Shown: one piece after another, positions 53,541 to 63,100 of the stretch
How the letters are laid out: each line of letters opens with the position of its first letter
Position numbering within the stretch: the first letter of the stretch is position 1
Source of the DNA: Simonsiella muelleri ATCC 29453
GTDB lineage: Bacteria > Pseudomonadota > Gammaproteobacteria > Burkholderiales > Neisseriaceae
Length of the DNA stretch: 64,000 bases
Direction: 5' to 3'
Assembly: GCF_002951835.1 (NCBI RefSeq)
Contig: NZ_CP019448.1
Span: 558,001 to 622,000, forward strand
Notes under the pieces: generated by a model
What the model was told of the DNA's origin: nothing
What the model saw: only the letters and a program-made list of their open reading frames with translations
Databases searched by the model: none
Translations under genes and position numbers: made by a program

Positions 53541-55340
53541 TCAAATATCCATGTATCTGTCCACGCCCAACGTTTGATAAATCACAGGCACCTCGCCATT
53601 CATTGCCACGCTGATTTGCACCGATTTGACCACACCTCGCCACGATTCAGCAGGTTCATTGAATTGCCAAATTTCGCCCAATTCGGCACGGTTTAAGCCG
53701 TATTTGGGAATCCATGGCAGCTTGACGGTTTCGCTTTTATGTATGCCTGTGTTGCTTAATGTTGCCACGCCAGCCGCTTCGCAAACGTTGTAATCCGTGT
53801 AAAGCGCATGGCTTAAATCGGTGGCACGTGGTGTGTTGCCATGTTCGCGGCGGTAAACGTTGGCGGCTTTACCTTGATTGTGGTTGGCTGCCACGCCGAC
53901 TGCATGGCAACGCAAATTCTGTTGCAGGCTGCCTGAAATGCTGACAATCGCACTGTTTGGCACTTGCACATCGGGTGCAGCGTCTGCCAACGCCCACGCT
54001 GCCACGCGCCATGTTGGGCGAATATCCAGTTGTGGCAAATAGGGATGGCTTGCCACGAATCCGCCAGCTGTTTGCGCGATGTCTTGCAGCACCGCAATAG
54101 GCGTTTTGTCGGTTAAACTATAGACATTTGCAGGGACAAGCCAATCCACAATCTGCCAATTTTCAATTTTAAAATTTAAAAATTTCAATTGTGAATCAGC
54201 GATTTGTCTGGCGTATGATTCTGAATTGACCAAACCAGCAGACGAATGGGCAAAATCCGCGCCCAATAAAGCCGTTTGGCTACGTCCTGTGATGGTGTAG
54301 CTTTTTTTACCAAATGCGCGGTTATCGCTAAACTCTTCTGCCATAAAATCAAAACGTTCTGAATTAATTAATACCGTAATCACGTCTTTTTCAGGCTGCC
54401 TGAATTTCACTTTAACGAATGATTCGGGCGACACCGTTAAATCGGCTTGCCAACAGTAACCAGCCGTGTCGGCTTTGATATTCAGCGACAGCAATTCCAA
54501 TGATGTACCGTCCGCTAATTGTGCTTTAATTTCATTACAAATCATATAATTATCCAAATTTGGAATCATAACTTTCGGCTTGCCACACGCGAACGAAATC
54601 GGGACTTGTGCCGCGTCGGGTTTGGCGGCTTGGGTGCTGAAATCCAGAGGTAAAGCATCGGGTGGAGGCGGTTTGCCACACGCGCAATCACAATCATCAC
54701 GGTTAGGCGTGTTGTCAATGGGAATTGGATACCATTCACACGGTGGTTGAACGCTGCGACTCACGGCGGTTTTCAGGCAGCCTGAAAGATGATAACCGCT
54801 TGATTGCGCGATAAATCCATTGACAAAATATTGTGTGAATGCGGTTGGCGTGGCGGTGCAATTTGTGAGATGGGGGGCGTTGGCTTGGCGCGTGGTGGTG
54901 TGATTGGCGTAGAACTGGTTGGCAGCGATACGCGTTTTCAGGCAGCCTGAAAGTTTAGGCGCGAACGCCACATGATTTTGCCAACACGAATGCAGGCGCG
55001 CGGTGCTGCCCGACACGCCCACAAACATCAACCACAACCATGCCAACGTCCCGATTTCCACGTTCAGGCAGCCTGAAACAGGCGCAACCGCCACAAATTG
55101 CGCCCAATAATTTTGCGCCAACGCTTGATTTTGTCCCGAAACCGCCAAACACGCGCCTTGAGTGCTTTGAGCTGACCATGCACTTGTCCAATTTGCGCCA
55201 ATGGTCGGTTTGATGGGGGCGACTGGTTTGGTGGGTTTTGGGGGCGCGACGTTGTCATTCAATGTGAATTTGAATGGCAACGTGTCGGGCTGCTGTTCAA
55301 CGCGCCGCCCCAATTCAAAAGGCAATTGTGCGCTATTCAT
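53541..55340 (-). CDS. Large phage tail protein (hub/tip type)
   Basis: This 599-residue protein has a proline-rich start, a middle with a cysteine cluster (D-C-D-C-A-C-G near 220) and a C-terminal half whose repeated beta motifs (L-T-V-S-P-E-S-F; S-Y-T-I-T-G-R-S-Q-T) resemble tail hub proteins. At least five DUS are read in frame, giving S-G-C-L-K (or L-N) three times in the first 200 residues and F-R-Q-P-E-K later. The N-terminal third looks as if built around DUS insertions. The exact family is uncertain. Confidence 0.6.
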   Translation of the reverse strand: MNSAQLPFELGRRVEQQPDTLPFKFTLNDNVAPPKPTKPVAPIKPTIGANWTSAWSAQSTQGACLAVSGQNQALAQNYWAQFVAVAPVSGCLNVEIGTLAWLWLMFVGVSGSTARLHSCWQNHVAFAPKLSGCLKTRIAANQFYANHTTTRQANAPHLTNCTATPTAFTQYFVNGFIAQSSGYHLSGCLKTAVSRSVQPPCEWYPIPIDNTPNRDDCDCACGKPPPPDALPLDFSTQAAKPDAAQVPISFACGKPKVMIPNLDNYMICNEIKAQLADGTSLELLSLNIKADTAGYCWQADLTVSPESFVKVKFRQPEKDVITVLINSERFDFMAEEFSDNRAFGKKSYTITGRSQTALLGADFAHSSAGLVNSESYARQIADSQLKFLNFKIENWQIVDWLVPANVYSLTDKTPIAVLQDIAQTAGGFVASHPYLPQLDIRPTWRVAAWALADAAPDVQVPNSAIVSISGSLQQNLRCHAVGVAANHNQGKAANVYRREHGNTPRATDLSHALYTDYNVCEAAGVATLSNTGIHKSETVKLPWIPKYGLNRAELGEIWQFNEPAESWRGVVKSVQISVAMNGEVPVIYQTLGVDRYMDI

Positions 55341-55343
55341 TAA

Positions 55344-55637
55344 TTAATTCACTTTAGGTTTCATGCCAGCCCAGCCATCAATTTTGTTGTATTGCCGTAG
55401 GTTGTCGTAGCCCATCAGAATGTAAGTGCGTGTTTCATCAAGATTATCCACACGATAAGTGCCATCTTCATGTGAATACACATCGCGCACACACATCATG
55501 GTTTGTTCGTCAAATACAAAAATTCGGCGGCGAGCAGGCGTACCAGCAACGGTAACAATACCGCTTCCTTCGCCAGAAAAATAGCCACGTCCTGTGTAAC
55601 GGCTTTGGCGATGGCGAATATTTAATTTAATTTTCAT
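55344..55637 (-). CDS. Small phage tail protein with Ig-like fold
   Basis: 97 residues; G-T-P-A-R-R-R-I-F-V-F and S-H-E-D-G-T-Y-R-V-D-N-L resemble carboxypeptidase-regulatory-like beta sandwiches common in tail tips. Its ATG abuts the stop of the preceding gene (TAAATG), so translation is coupled. Confidence 0.6.
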   Translation of the reverse strand: MKIKLNIRHRQSRYTGRGYFSGEGSGIVTVAGTPARRRIFVFDEQTMMCVRDVYSHEDGTYRVDNLDETRTYILMGYDNLRQYNKIDGWAGMKPKVN

Positions 55638-56528
55638 TTAGTTGTACTCAAAATAACTCAAATTTAACAAGTGATTATTTCCGCCACCGTCCGAAATATC
55701 CAACAGCAAATAATCCGCGTCATCGCCATCTAATTTTAATATTGACCATGTCGGCATAGCAGTACGTAAGTTATTCATAGATGACAACAAATTAGGTAAA
55801 ACAGCACGATAAGTTTGCTTTTCCATGACAAAAACTTCATGGGCAATGAATCCACCATGAATCGGGTCGGGGTAAGGTGCTAGGTTGCTATTGCTATAAT
55901 AATTGCCACCTAAGTCAGCCATTAATGCGCCACTACCTTGCCACGCTTGTGCCAACATGGGGTTTTTCAAGCTGCCTGTATCCCAATTCGTTGCTCTGCT
56001 GTAGTTGCTATGAACAAACACGCAAGCCGTGTTATCGGCAGGAGCAAGCGGTCGCGCATCACCAAAAAACAAAACCAAACTGGTGCTGTTTGTATCCAAA
56101 ATAGCCAACCAAAATGCACGCTCGCACGCCACCAACAGCCATTTTCCTGTACTACCACCACTACCCGTACCAGCGTAAGCAAAATGGTTTTGCCCAATAT
56201 CGGTGTAGCCAAAATAGCTCGTACCAGTATTCAAATTACTCATGCGCTGATACGCGCCCAGTACGGCATAATTGTCATTTTCATTATTGATTTGTAAACA
56301 AAATTTCGTGGATTCAGGCGATTGACTACGAAAGACAGCACTCACATCATTCTCAAACGGCATCGCCCAACCAGCAGGCTCTTTGCGGCTATCGTCTGCG
56401 CCATAACCTGTTACCAAACAAGCTTTTAACAAGGTTTTCAGGCTGCCTGCAACCGCATCTAATTTCGGCGCGTCCTTATCCGTGCTGCGATAGACTTTGG
56501 CAGGAATTTTGGTTGTTTGACTAAACAT
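55638..56528 (-). CDS. Phage tail or virion protein of unknown function
   Basis: This 296-residue protein is rich in aromatic and small residues (G-A-Y-Q-R-M-S-N-L-N-T-G-T-S-Y-F-G-Y). It begins K-I-P-A-K-V-Y-R-S-T-D-K-D-A-P-K-L, reminiscent of minor tail proteins of transposable siphophages. The role comes from position only. Two DUS or DUS-like words lie in frame. Confidence 0.55.
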   Translation of the reverse strand: MFSQTTKIPAKVYRSTDKDAPKLDAVAGSLKTLLKACLVTGYGADDSRKEPAGWAMPFENDVSAVFRSQSPESTKFCLQINNENDNYAVLGAYQRMSNLNTGTSYFGYTDIGQNHFAYAGTGSGGSTGKWLLVACERAFWLAILDTNSTSLVLFFGDARPLAPADNTACVFVHSNYSRATNWDTGSLKNPMLAQAWQGSGALMADLGGNYYSNSNLAPYPDPIHGGFIAHEVFVMEKQTYRAVLPNLLSSMNNLRTAMPTWSILKLDGDDADYLLLDISDGGGNNHLLNLSYFEYN

Positions 56529-56540
56529 AACTTTTCCTTT

Positions 56541-58235
56541 TTATTCAATAATATTCGTGTTTCCGCGTAAGCAAGCGGTGAATTTATCCGCGTGGCTGGT
56601 TTTGTCGGCACTCGGCTGAACCGCCCGAATAAACCAAATTCCCATAGACGTGGTGGACGTGTTAAAGCGCACGCAATTTCTCGTTTCCCAACCGCCTCCA
56701 AACGCCAAATGTGGCAGCGTAAAAAATGGCTTATTCGTGGCAGGATTCAAAGGCGAAAGGTCGCTTAATGTGTCGCTGGCGGCAATTAAGCCTAAGCGTT
56801 CTTCGTATAATTTGAATTGCGTCGGCGACACAAATTCAATCAACCAACGCCCATTAATCGCGCCGTCCGATGTTAATTTAATTGGATAATCTTTGACGTT
56901 TAATTTGGCTAAAATCTCATCGCCGATGCGCGTGTTTTGCCACACTTTTGTCCACGCTTGCTGACTGAATGGCTCGGTCGCGCGGACAAGTAAATCGCCT
57001 TTTTCGCCGCCAATAATCGCGCTGGAAAGATACGTTTTTTCAATAGGATAATTACGTTTTAAACCGTATTGCAGTTTCAGGCTGCCTGAAATATTCACGC
57101 CCATCAAACGGTTTTCTTCTTCATAAATCAAACACGCCGACAACGGCATCGCGTAACCCGACAAATCCAACGGCATCGCCCACACAAGGCTACCTGAAAC
57201 AATATCGTATTGCGTGGCGAGAACGTGTTTGCTATTGGCATCCACCACACACACGCGGTCAGCATCGCTGCGATTAAGCGGAATGGTCGCGCCTGCGGTG
57301 TGTGCGCTGCCCAAGTCTTGCAGCATTTTATTTGTCAAGACAACCACATCGCCCACACGAAAAATAGGAACACGTCCATCTTGTGGCAACCGAACTGCGT
57401 TGATGCCAATGTCCGTGTCAATCGGGATAGATGTCAGCGAAACGGCGTTGTAGCGCAATGATTCGGGCGGTACGATGGCATTAGCCGATACATTGAATAA
57501 ACCTGTGTCATAATCAATGCTGCCTGAAAGTGTGCCTGTGATGCTGCCATCTGCTTGCGAATCGCCGCGCAATGTGGTTTCGCCAGTTTCTGCGTAAGCA
57601 ATGAAACTTTCAGGGTTTACAGGAGCGATGGCGGTGCGTCCGTGAATTTGTTGAACACCATATTCGCCTTGATGGTAAACACCTGATAATACTTTGATAT
57701 TCGGGCTGGCATTAGGCGCAAGATTATTAATGTTGACAATGCCAGTCGCGGCATTCAAGCTGCCTACGACTGTCCCAGTGCCTTGATTGTAGTTCCAGTT
57801 TTGATACAACACGCCGTCGCGTTCTATTGTGAATTTGCCTTGAATTTCAAACGTCCACGAATTAAGCAAGGCAATGCGTGGAATCGCAACACCTTGTAAT
57901 ACATCAAAAGTTTGACTTGCGCTGCGAACGGTGTCGCCAACCGTGCGCGTTTCTTCGCTGCTGACAAATTCCACCATCGCGTGTTTGGGCGCGACCACAA
58001 CCGTTCGCTGAATCGTGGTGCTGCCTGCAACCGCCACATATCGGGGCGATGTGTCGGTTAGCGAAAATTCGCTGTAAGTTGCTGTGTGAATTGGTTGTTT
58101 GAATGGTTCGGTTGGAATCACAATATCGCCTGTAACATAATCAATGCTTGCGCCGTTAATGAGTCGTCCGTTCGTCATCAAACCGCCGTTGCCATTGTCG
58201 TAAATTTCGGCATGATTGCTGCTAAAATTTTCCAT
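56541..58235 (-). CDS. Phage tail protein, paralogous to the upstream gene
   Basis: 564 residues, largely beta. Repeated modules read N-G-R-L-I-N-G-A-S-I-D-Y-V-T-G-D-I and G-S-I-T-G-T-L-S-G-S-I-D-Y-D-T-G, a pattern shared with the C-terminal part of the 623-residue protein. It is probably a structural tail component. AGGAT precedes the ATG. Five DUS or remnants are in frame (for example S-G-S-L-K-L). Confidence 0.6.
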   Translation of the reverse strand: MENFSSNHAEIYDNGNGGLMTNGRLINGASIDYVTGDIVIPTEPFKQPIHTATYSEFSLTDTSPRYVAVAGSTTIQRTVVVAPKHAMVEFVSSEETRTVGDTVRSASQTFDVLQGVAIPRIALLNSWTFEIQGKFTIERDGVLYQNWNYNQGTGTVVGSLNAATGIVNINNLAPNASPNIKVLSGVYHQGEYGVQQIHGRTAIAPVNPESFIAYAETGETTLRGDSQADGSITGTLSGSIDYDTGLFNVSANAIVPPESLRYNAVSLTSIPIDTDIGINAVRLPQDGRVPIFRVGDVVVLTNKMLQDLGSAHTAGATIPLNRSDADRVCVVDANSKHVLATQYDIVSGSLVWAMPLDLSGYAMPLSACLIYEEENRLMGVNISGSLKLQYGLKRNYPIEKTYLSSAIIGGEKGDLLVRATEPFSQQAWTKVWQNTRIGDEILAKLNVKDYPIKLTSDGAINGRWLIEFVSPTQFKLYEERLGLIAASDTLSDLSPLNPATNKPFFTLPHLAFGGGWETRNCVRFNTSTTSMGIWFIRAVQPSADKTSHADKFTACLRGNTNIIE

Positions 58236-58252
58236 GTATTTATCCTGTTAAC

Positions 58253-60124
58253 TCAAATAGTTGATGCGGTAAATGCGTAAAATTTTTTTCTTGGTGCAGA
58301 CGGCGTAGTTGAAACCGTGGCAACCGATGATGAAACCCCCGAACTGATTGATTCACTTAATTTTTCTACTTCTTCCACGCGAATGCCAATCGGTAAACTG
58401 ATTTTCAGGCTGCCTTTAGCGACCTTTGCGCCTGCGCTCAATGTCATGCGCGTACCATTGGCTTTGACCTCAACGGATTTGCGTTCACTTTGGGCAATGT
58501 ATTGTTCAGCCGTCCAATCTAATACAGCTGCATTCAAATTAGTCGGATAAAATCGCCCCTCGCCATAATGCACATAACCACCACATGCGCCTGTGATGCT
58601 GCCGTTGCTGTCTTGTGCGGTGCGCGGCGTTCCGTCATGCCACGACAAGCGCAACGTGGACGGCTTCAAACGTGGCACTGGAATTTCAGGCAACCGAACC
58701 GCCGATGACATCGGTTGTGGCGCAATCACAGAACCTGCCATTTTGTCGCCCAGCGTCTTGTAAAAACCATCAGGCGACCACGACACCAACAAACCACTTC
58801 CCACATCAGGCAACACAGGCAAACTGATTTTCAGGCTGCCTGAAGTCGTGATTTCGCCACGTACTTCGCCTGTTTCATCGTGTAAGCTGTTGTCCGAATA
58901 GCCTGTTAATTCGTACCACTGACCGCCAGCGCGATACGACACCCCCACGCTGCCACGTGCAGGCATTGGGCGCAACAGCAACGCAAATTCCGTGCTTTGA
59001 TTGGTTTCTTTGATGGGCGAAGTGGCGGAATAGGCATAATTTTGATATTTCACGGCTGGCGTGGCGTAAATTCGCCCAATTTGTTGATTTTTAACGCCAT
59101 AAATCACACCTTTGGCGTAATCAATCTGTAAAATTTCGCCATTTGAATTTTTCAGGCTGCCTGAACCATCATCTACCCAACCTGTCAATTCTACTGATGT
59201 CGGTAATACGCCAGTATCAAAATACACATTACCATCAGACACATAAGCTGAACCAGCGTACACCACACGGCGTGGCGCGGTGGGAATCCACAACGGTTTG
59301 CCACTAGCCCAATCGTCCGCCAACGCAGTGCTAACCGTGGACGTGGGAATTAATTTTTCAAAAATCGTGTCTACATTGATTTCTACCGCGCCTTGTTTCA
59401 ATTCTTTTTTGATGGGACGAACGCCATAATATTTACCGCTATCAGATACTTGCGTTTTCAAGACTTCCACAGCTGGGGAGATTTGGGTGCGTGATGGCGA
59501 TTTCACGCCTTGCAAATCCAAACTCAAGGCATTTTGCGTTTCCATTTCAATTACGCGAACTTGGAATGTGCCTTTGTCGTCTTCAAATGTTTGAATACTA
59601 TGGGTTAATTTGTCAATACGAAAATATTCAAATTGCTGTTGTTTGTTAGCATCTACATAACCCAGCGCGTAGCGTTCGCCTACCAAAGGCAAGGGCGCAT
59701 CTAAAGATTGATAGGTTTGTACTAAACGGCTGTTCCGTCTTTGTGTCCCCAGTAAAGTCATTCGGCTGGCGATGGTTGGATTAGAATACGCTTCAATGCG
59801 CGGCATGATTTCGGCGCGTGTTTGCGCGTAGTAATCAGCAGGACACGCCAAAATAGAGACGGCTGGGTCTTCGGGCGGTTCGCTGATAATCACGTTTGCG
59901 CCCAACAAAGCCGCCGCATCAGCACGGCTAACGGCTGCGTAAGCCAAACGCACATTGACGCGTCCACGCGTTTTGTCCAAATCTGATACCGCGTTGAAAA
60001 GTTCGTTCGTTGTGCCATTTAATTGAACGCCTGTCATTGCGCCGCCGCCGTCATCGGTATCGGTTAGGCGTTGGCTGGCGTAAAATTTTAAATCTTGTTG
60101 TGTGATTTCGGTTTTGCGTTGCAT
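58253..60124 (-). CDS. Phage tail protein
   Basis: 623 residues; the beta-rich repeats G-S-I-T-G-A-C-G-G-Y-V-H-Y and G-S-L-K-I-S-L-P-[IV] occur two or three times and correspond to in-frame DUS. The first 200 residues (D-A-A-A-L-L-G-A-N-V-I-I) look like a separate domain. It follows the tape measure and is likely the tail structure next to it. The family is not recognised with certainty. Confidence 0.6.
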   Translation of the reverse strand: MQRKTEITQQDLKFYASQRLTDTDDGGGAMTGVQLNGTTNELFNAVSDLDKTRGRVNVRLAYAAVSRADAAALLGANVIISEPPEDPAVSILACPADYYAQTRAEIMPRIEAYSNPTIASRMTLLGTQRRNSRLVQTYQSLDAPLPLVGERYALGYVDANKQQQFEYFRIDKLTHSIQTFEDDKGTFQVRVIEMETQNALSLDLQGVKSPSRTQISPAVEVLKTQVSDSGKYYGVRPIKKELKQGAVEINVDTIFEKLIPTSTVSTALADDWASGKPLWIPTAPRRVVYAGSAYVSDGNVYFDTGVLPTSVELTGWVDDGSGSLKNSNGEILQIDYAKGVIYGVKNQQIGRIYATPAVKYQNYAYSATSPIKETNQSTEFALLLRPMPARGSVGVSYRAGGQWYELTGYSDNSLHDETGEVRGEITTSGSLKISLPVLPDVGSGLLVSWSPDGFYKTLGDKMAGSVIAPQPMSSAVRLPEIPVPRLKPSTLRLSWHDGTPRTAQDSNGSITGACGGYVHYGEGRFYPTNLNAAVLDWTAEQYIAQSERKSVEVKANGTRMTLSAGAKVAKGSLKISLPIGIRVEEVEKLSESISSGVSSSVATVSTTPSAPRKKFYAFTASTI

Positions 60125-60171
60125 TTGGTTTCCTATTTTTTCAGGCAGCCTGAAAAGAAAAAACGAACCTT

Positions 60172-63100
60172 TTAAGAGGTTCGTTTGTTATCTTTTTGAA
60201 TTTGTTTAATGAGTTCTTGGGCGATTTGTGGCATTAACTCTTTAATTAAATTTGGGATTTGCTGTTTAATTTGGTTATCACGCGCTGCCAGTGCTTCGGT
60301 TACACCACTAAAATCAAATTGCATACCACGCCAATCCATGTCGCTTAAATCCACCTTGTTTTCAGGCAGCCTGAACCGCATTTGTTCGGCTTCGCGCTGC
60401 AAACGTTCGCGTTCTTGCTGTTGGCGTTGCTGTTCGGCTTCACGTTGTTGCTGCAAACGCTGTTGTTCGGCTTCGCGCTGTTGTTGTTGGCGTTCACGTT
60501 CTTGTTCGGCTTCACGCTCGGCTTGGGCTTGGTAAGCGGCTTGTTGGGCAGCAATGGCAGCCGCGTAATCGTCTTGCGCTTGGCGGTTGCCTGTTTTTTG
60601 CGCTTGGGCTTGTTTTCGCTTGAGCGCATTTAGTTTCTCTTGTTGCTCTAATTTTTGCACATCGCCATCACGACCTTGTGCGCGGAGCAATTCTTTCTCG
60701 GCTTCTCTGCGTGCGTTGGCGGCTTCGTCTGCCAGTTGTTGCATTTTTTGACGCGCTTTATCAATCGCTTGGTGTAAATTATTCAACGTGGTTTTGTCTA
60801 ATTTTCTAGCGTTATTGGCTGCCATGAGTTCGGCGCGTGCCAAATGTTCGGCGATGTTGCCGCCGTTTTCGGTTTCTTCGTTCAAACGTTGGACGGTTTG
60901 ATTGATGTTGATGTACATATCCTGTACGCTACGCAGCGTGTTAGCCCATGAAGCCGTGCCAAACGTGGCATACGCGCCCATTTTCTTAAGCGTTTCATGG
61001 ACTTTTGAGCCTAAATCCGACATTTTATGCTGGCTGAATTCGGCTGCCTTGCCCACGTTTTCCACATTTTCCACAACTGCTTTGGCGGCTTGGCTTTGCG
61101 CTTGTGCGGATTCGGTCGCCGCTTGGGTAACTTGTTGATGTGCTTGAATTTGCGTATCGGCTGCTTGTTGGGTTTGCGCGGCTGCCTGAAGACTGGCTTT
61201 GCCTGTCGCATCAACCGTTACCGCATAGTTGTAGGCGGCGGCTTGTGATTGAACCCATGCTTGTTGTTGGGCATCGCCACTTGCCAGCATGGATTGCGCG
61301 GTTTTGGCAAAGGCAGCCTGAATATCCGCCGCCGTAGCCTGACCGCTGTTTTTGACCAATTCAAATGCTTGGCGGCTCTCTTCGCCAGCCAAGCGCAAAC
61401 TTTCACGCGTTTGAATACCCAATGATTCAAAAGCTTGTGCGGTGGGGTCGGTATTTTGTTTCAATTGATTCAATTTTTGGTCGGCTGCCAAAATAGCGCG
61501 TTCCACGTCTTGCATGGACAGTTTGCCTGTCTCACCCAACTGATTGATTTTAAATTTCAACGCGTCAATATCGCCTTCAGACTGCGCGGTATCGGTTAGT
61601 TTGCTCAAACTTTCGCGTAACACCATGCCTGTGTTGATACCGTTTTGTTTCAAGCCGTCCAGTTGCGCGGTTAGTTTGTCAAAATGACCCAGTGCAGTGG
61701 TCATTGCGCCTGTTGTGCCTAACAACAAGGCATTCTCTAAACTCACACCCAGCGCGGTGGCGGCGGCTTCGGCATCGCCCAACGGTTTGCTGATTTGCGC
61801 CAAACCCAGTCCCACTTGTGGCGCAAGGGCAGCGATTTGATTAATCTCATCAGCGGTTAAACCTGCTTTTGCGCCTGCTTCGGACAGGCTATTTTTGAGC
61901 GCGAACAAGGCTTCGGGCGAGTCCATTTTTTCTACGGCTGCCTGAAACACGGTTGCCATTTGCTCGGCATGATTGCCAATACTGGCAGCTGCGGTGGCAA
62001 AATCAGCAATACTTGCGCTGGCTGCTTTGGATAGATTGCCTGAAAGCTGCTCCGCTGTTACGCCTAGATTGTTTAAAGCTGCTTGAGTTTGTGCGGTGTT
62101 GGCGGTGTTGTTGTCGCTGAAGTCTTTAAGTGCCAGTTGGCTTTGCATCAATTTGCCAGCCAGCAAGGCTTGTTCGGCAGATAGGTCGCGATAGGCTTGG
62201 GTATTGGCTTTGCCATCATCTACCATTTTTTTCAGGTTGCCTGAAACTTCATCGTATTTTTGCTGAATTTTGCTGTATTCTGCGCGTAATTCGGCTAATT
62301 TGGCTTTTTGTGCTTCAGCCGCTTGGGCTTCAGTGGCTTTGCGTTTTTCAGCTGCTTGGGCGGCGGCTTTTTGATTTTTTTCTAATTCACGTGCTAATTC
62401 GTTGGTGGTGCGAAATTCACGGTTCACATCTTCAAACGTACGGTCGGTTACCATCGCGTCCATATACGCAATGACTTTTGCCATGTTGTCGCCTAAATTT
62501 TGCGCAAACCCAACATTTTCATACAACCAAGTCCCCATGCCATGCCCAACTTCAAACGCTGCAAAGGCTTCAGCAGCAATGGCTGCCATTTCTTTGAGGC
62601 TGCCTGAAAGTTTTTTGATGGCGTTGTTATTATTGGACATATCGTCTAAATTGCCTTTGACTGCGTTTTTAATGTCGCGTCCGACTTCTTTAGCGGCTTG
62701 TGCTGCGTCTTTCAACTCTTTTTTGAGTTCGGATAATGATTTTTTGGTGTTGCCAAAACTGGTCTCACTGTCCACGCCCAACAGTTTCAAGGACGCACTC
62801 AAGCCCTCACTCGCCATTTTCGCGCCCAAAAACAACACCGCCATTTGACTCAAAACGGGATATTGCTCTGATACTGACGTAACCGCTTTGGCGACATCGC
62901 CTATGACATTCGCAGTCAATTGAATAATCGGCAGCAAGGTATTACCCAACTCAATGGCGGCACTGGCAATTTCGGCTTTGGCTTGATTCATTTTGCCTTC
63001 GGTGGTGTTGAGTGCAGCGTCGGCTTCTCGTTGCATTGCGCCAAAATTTTTGGTGTGGTCGGTGGCAGTGGCGACCGCTTCGGTATAGGTTTTCAGGCTG

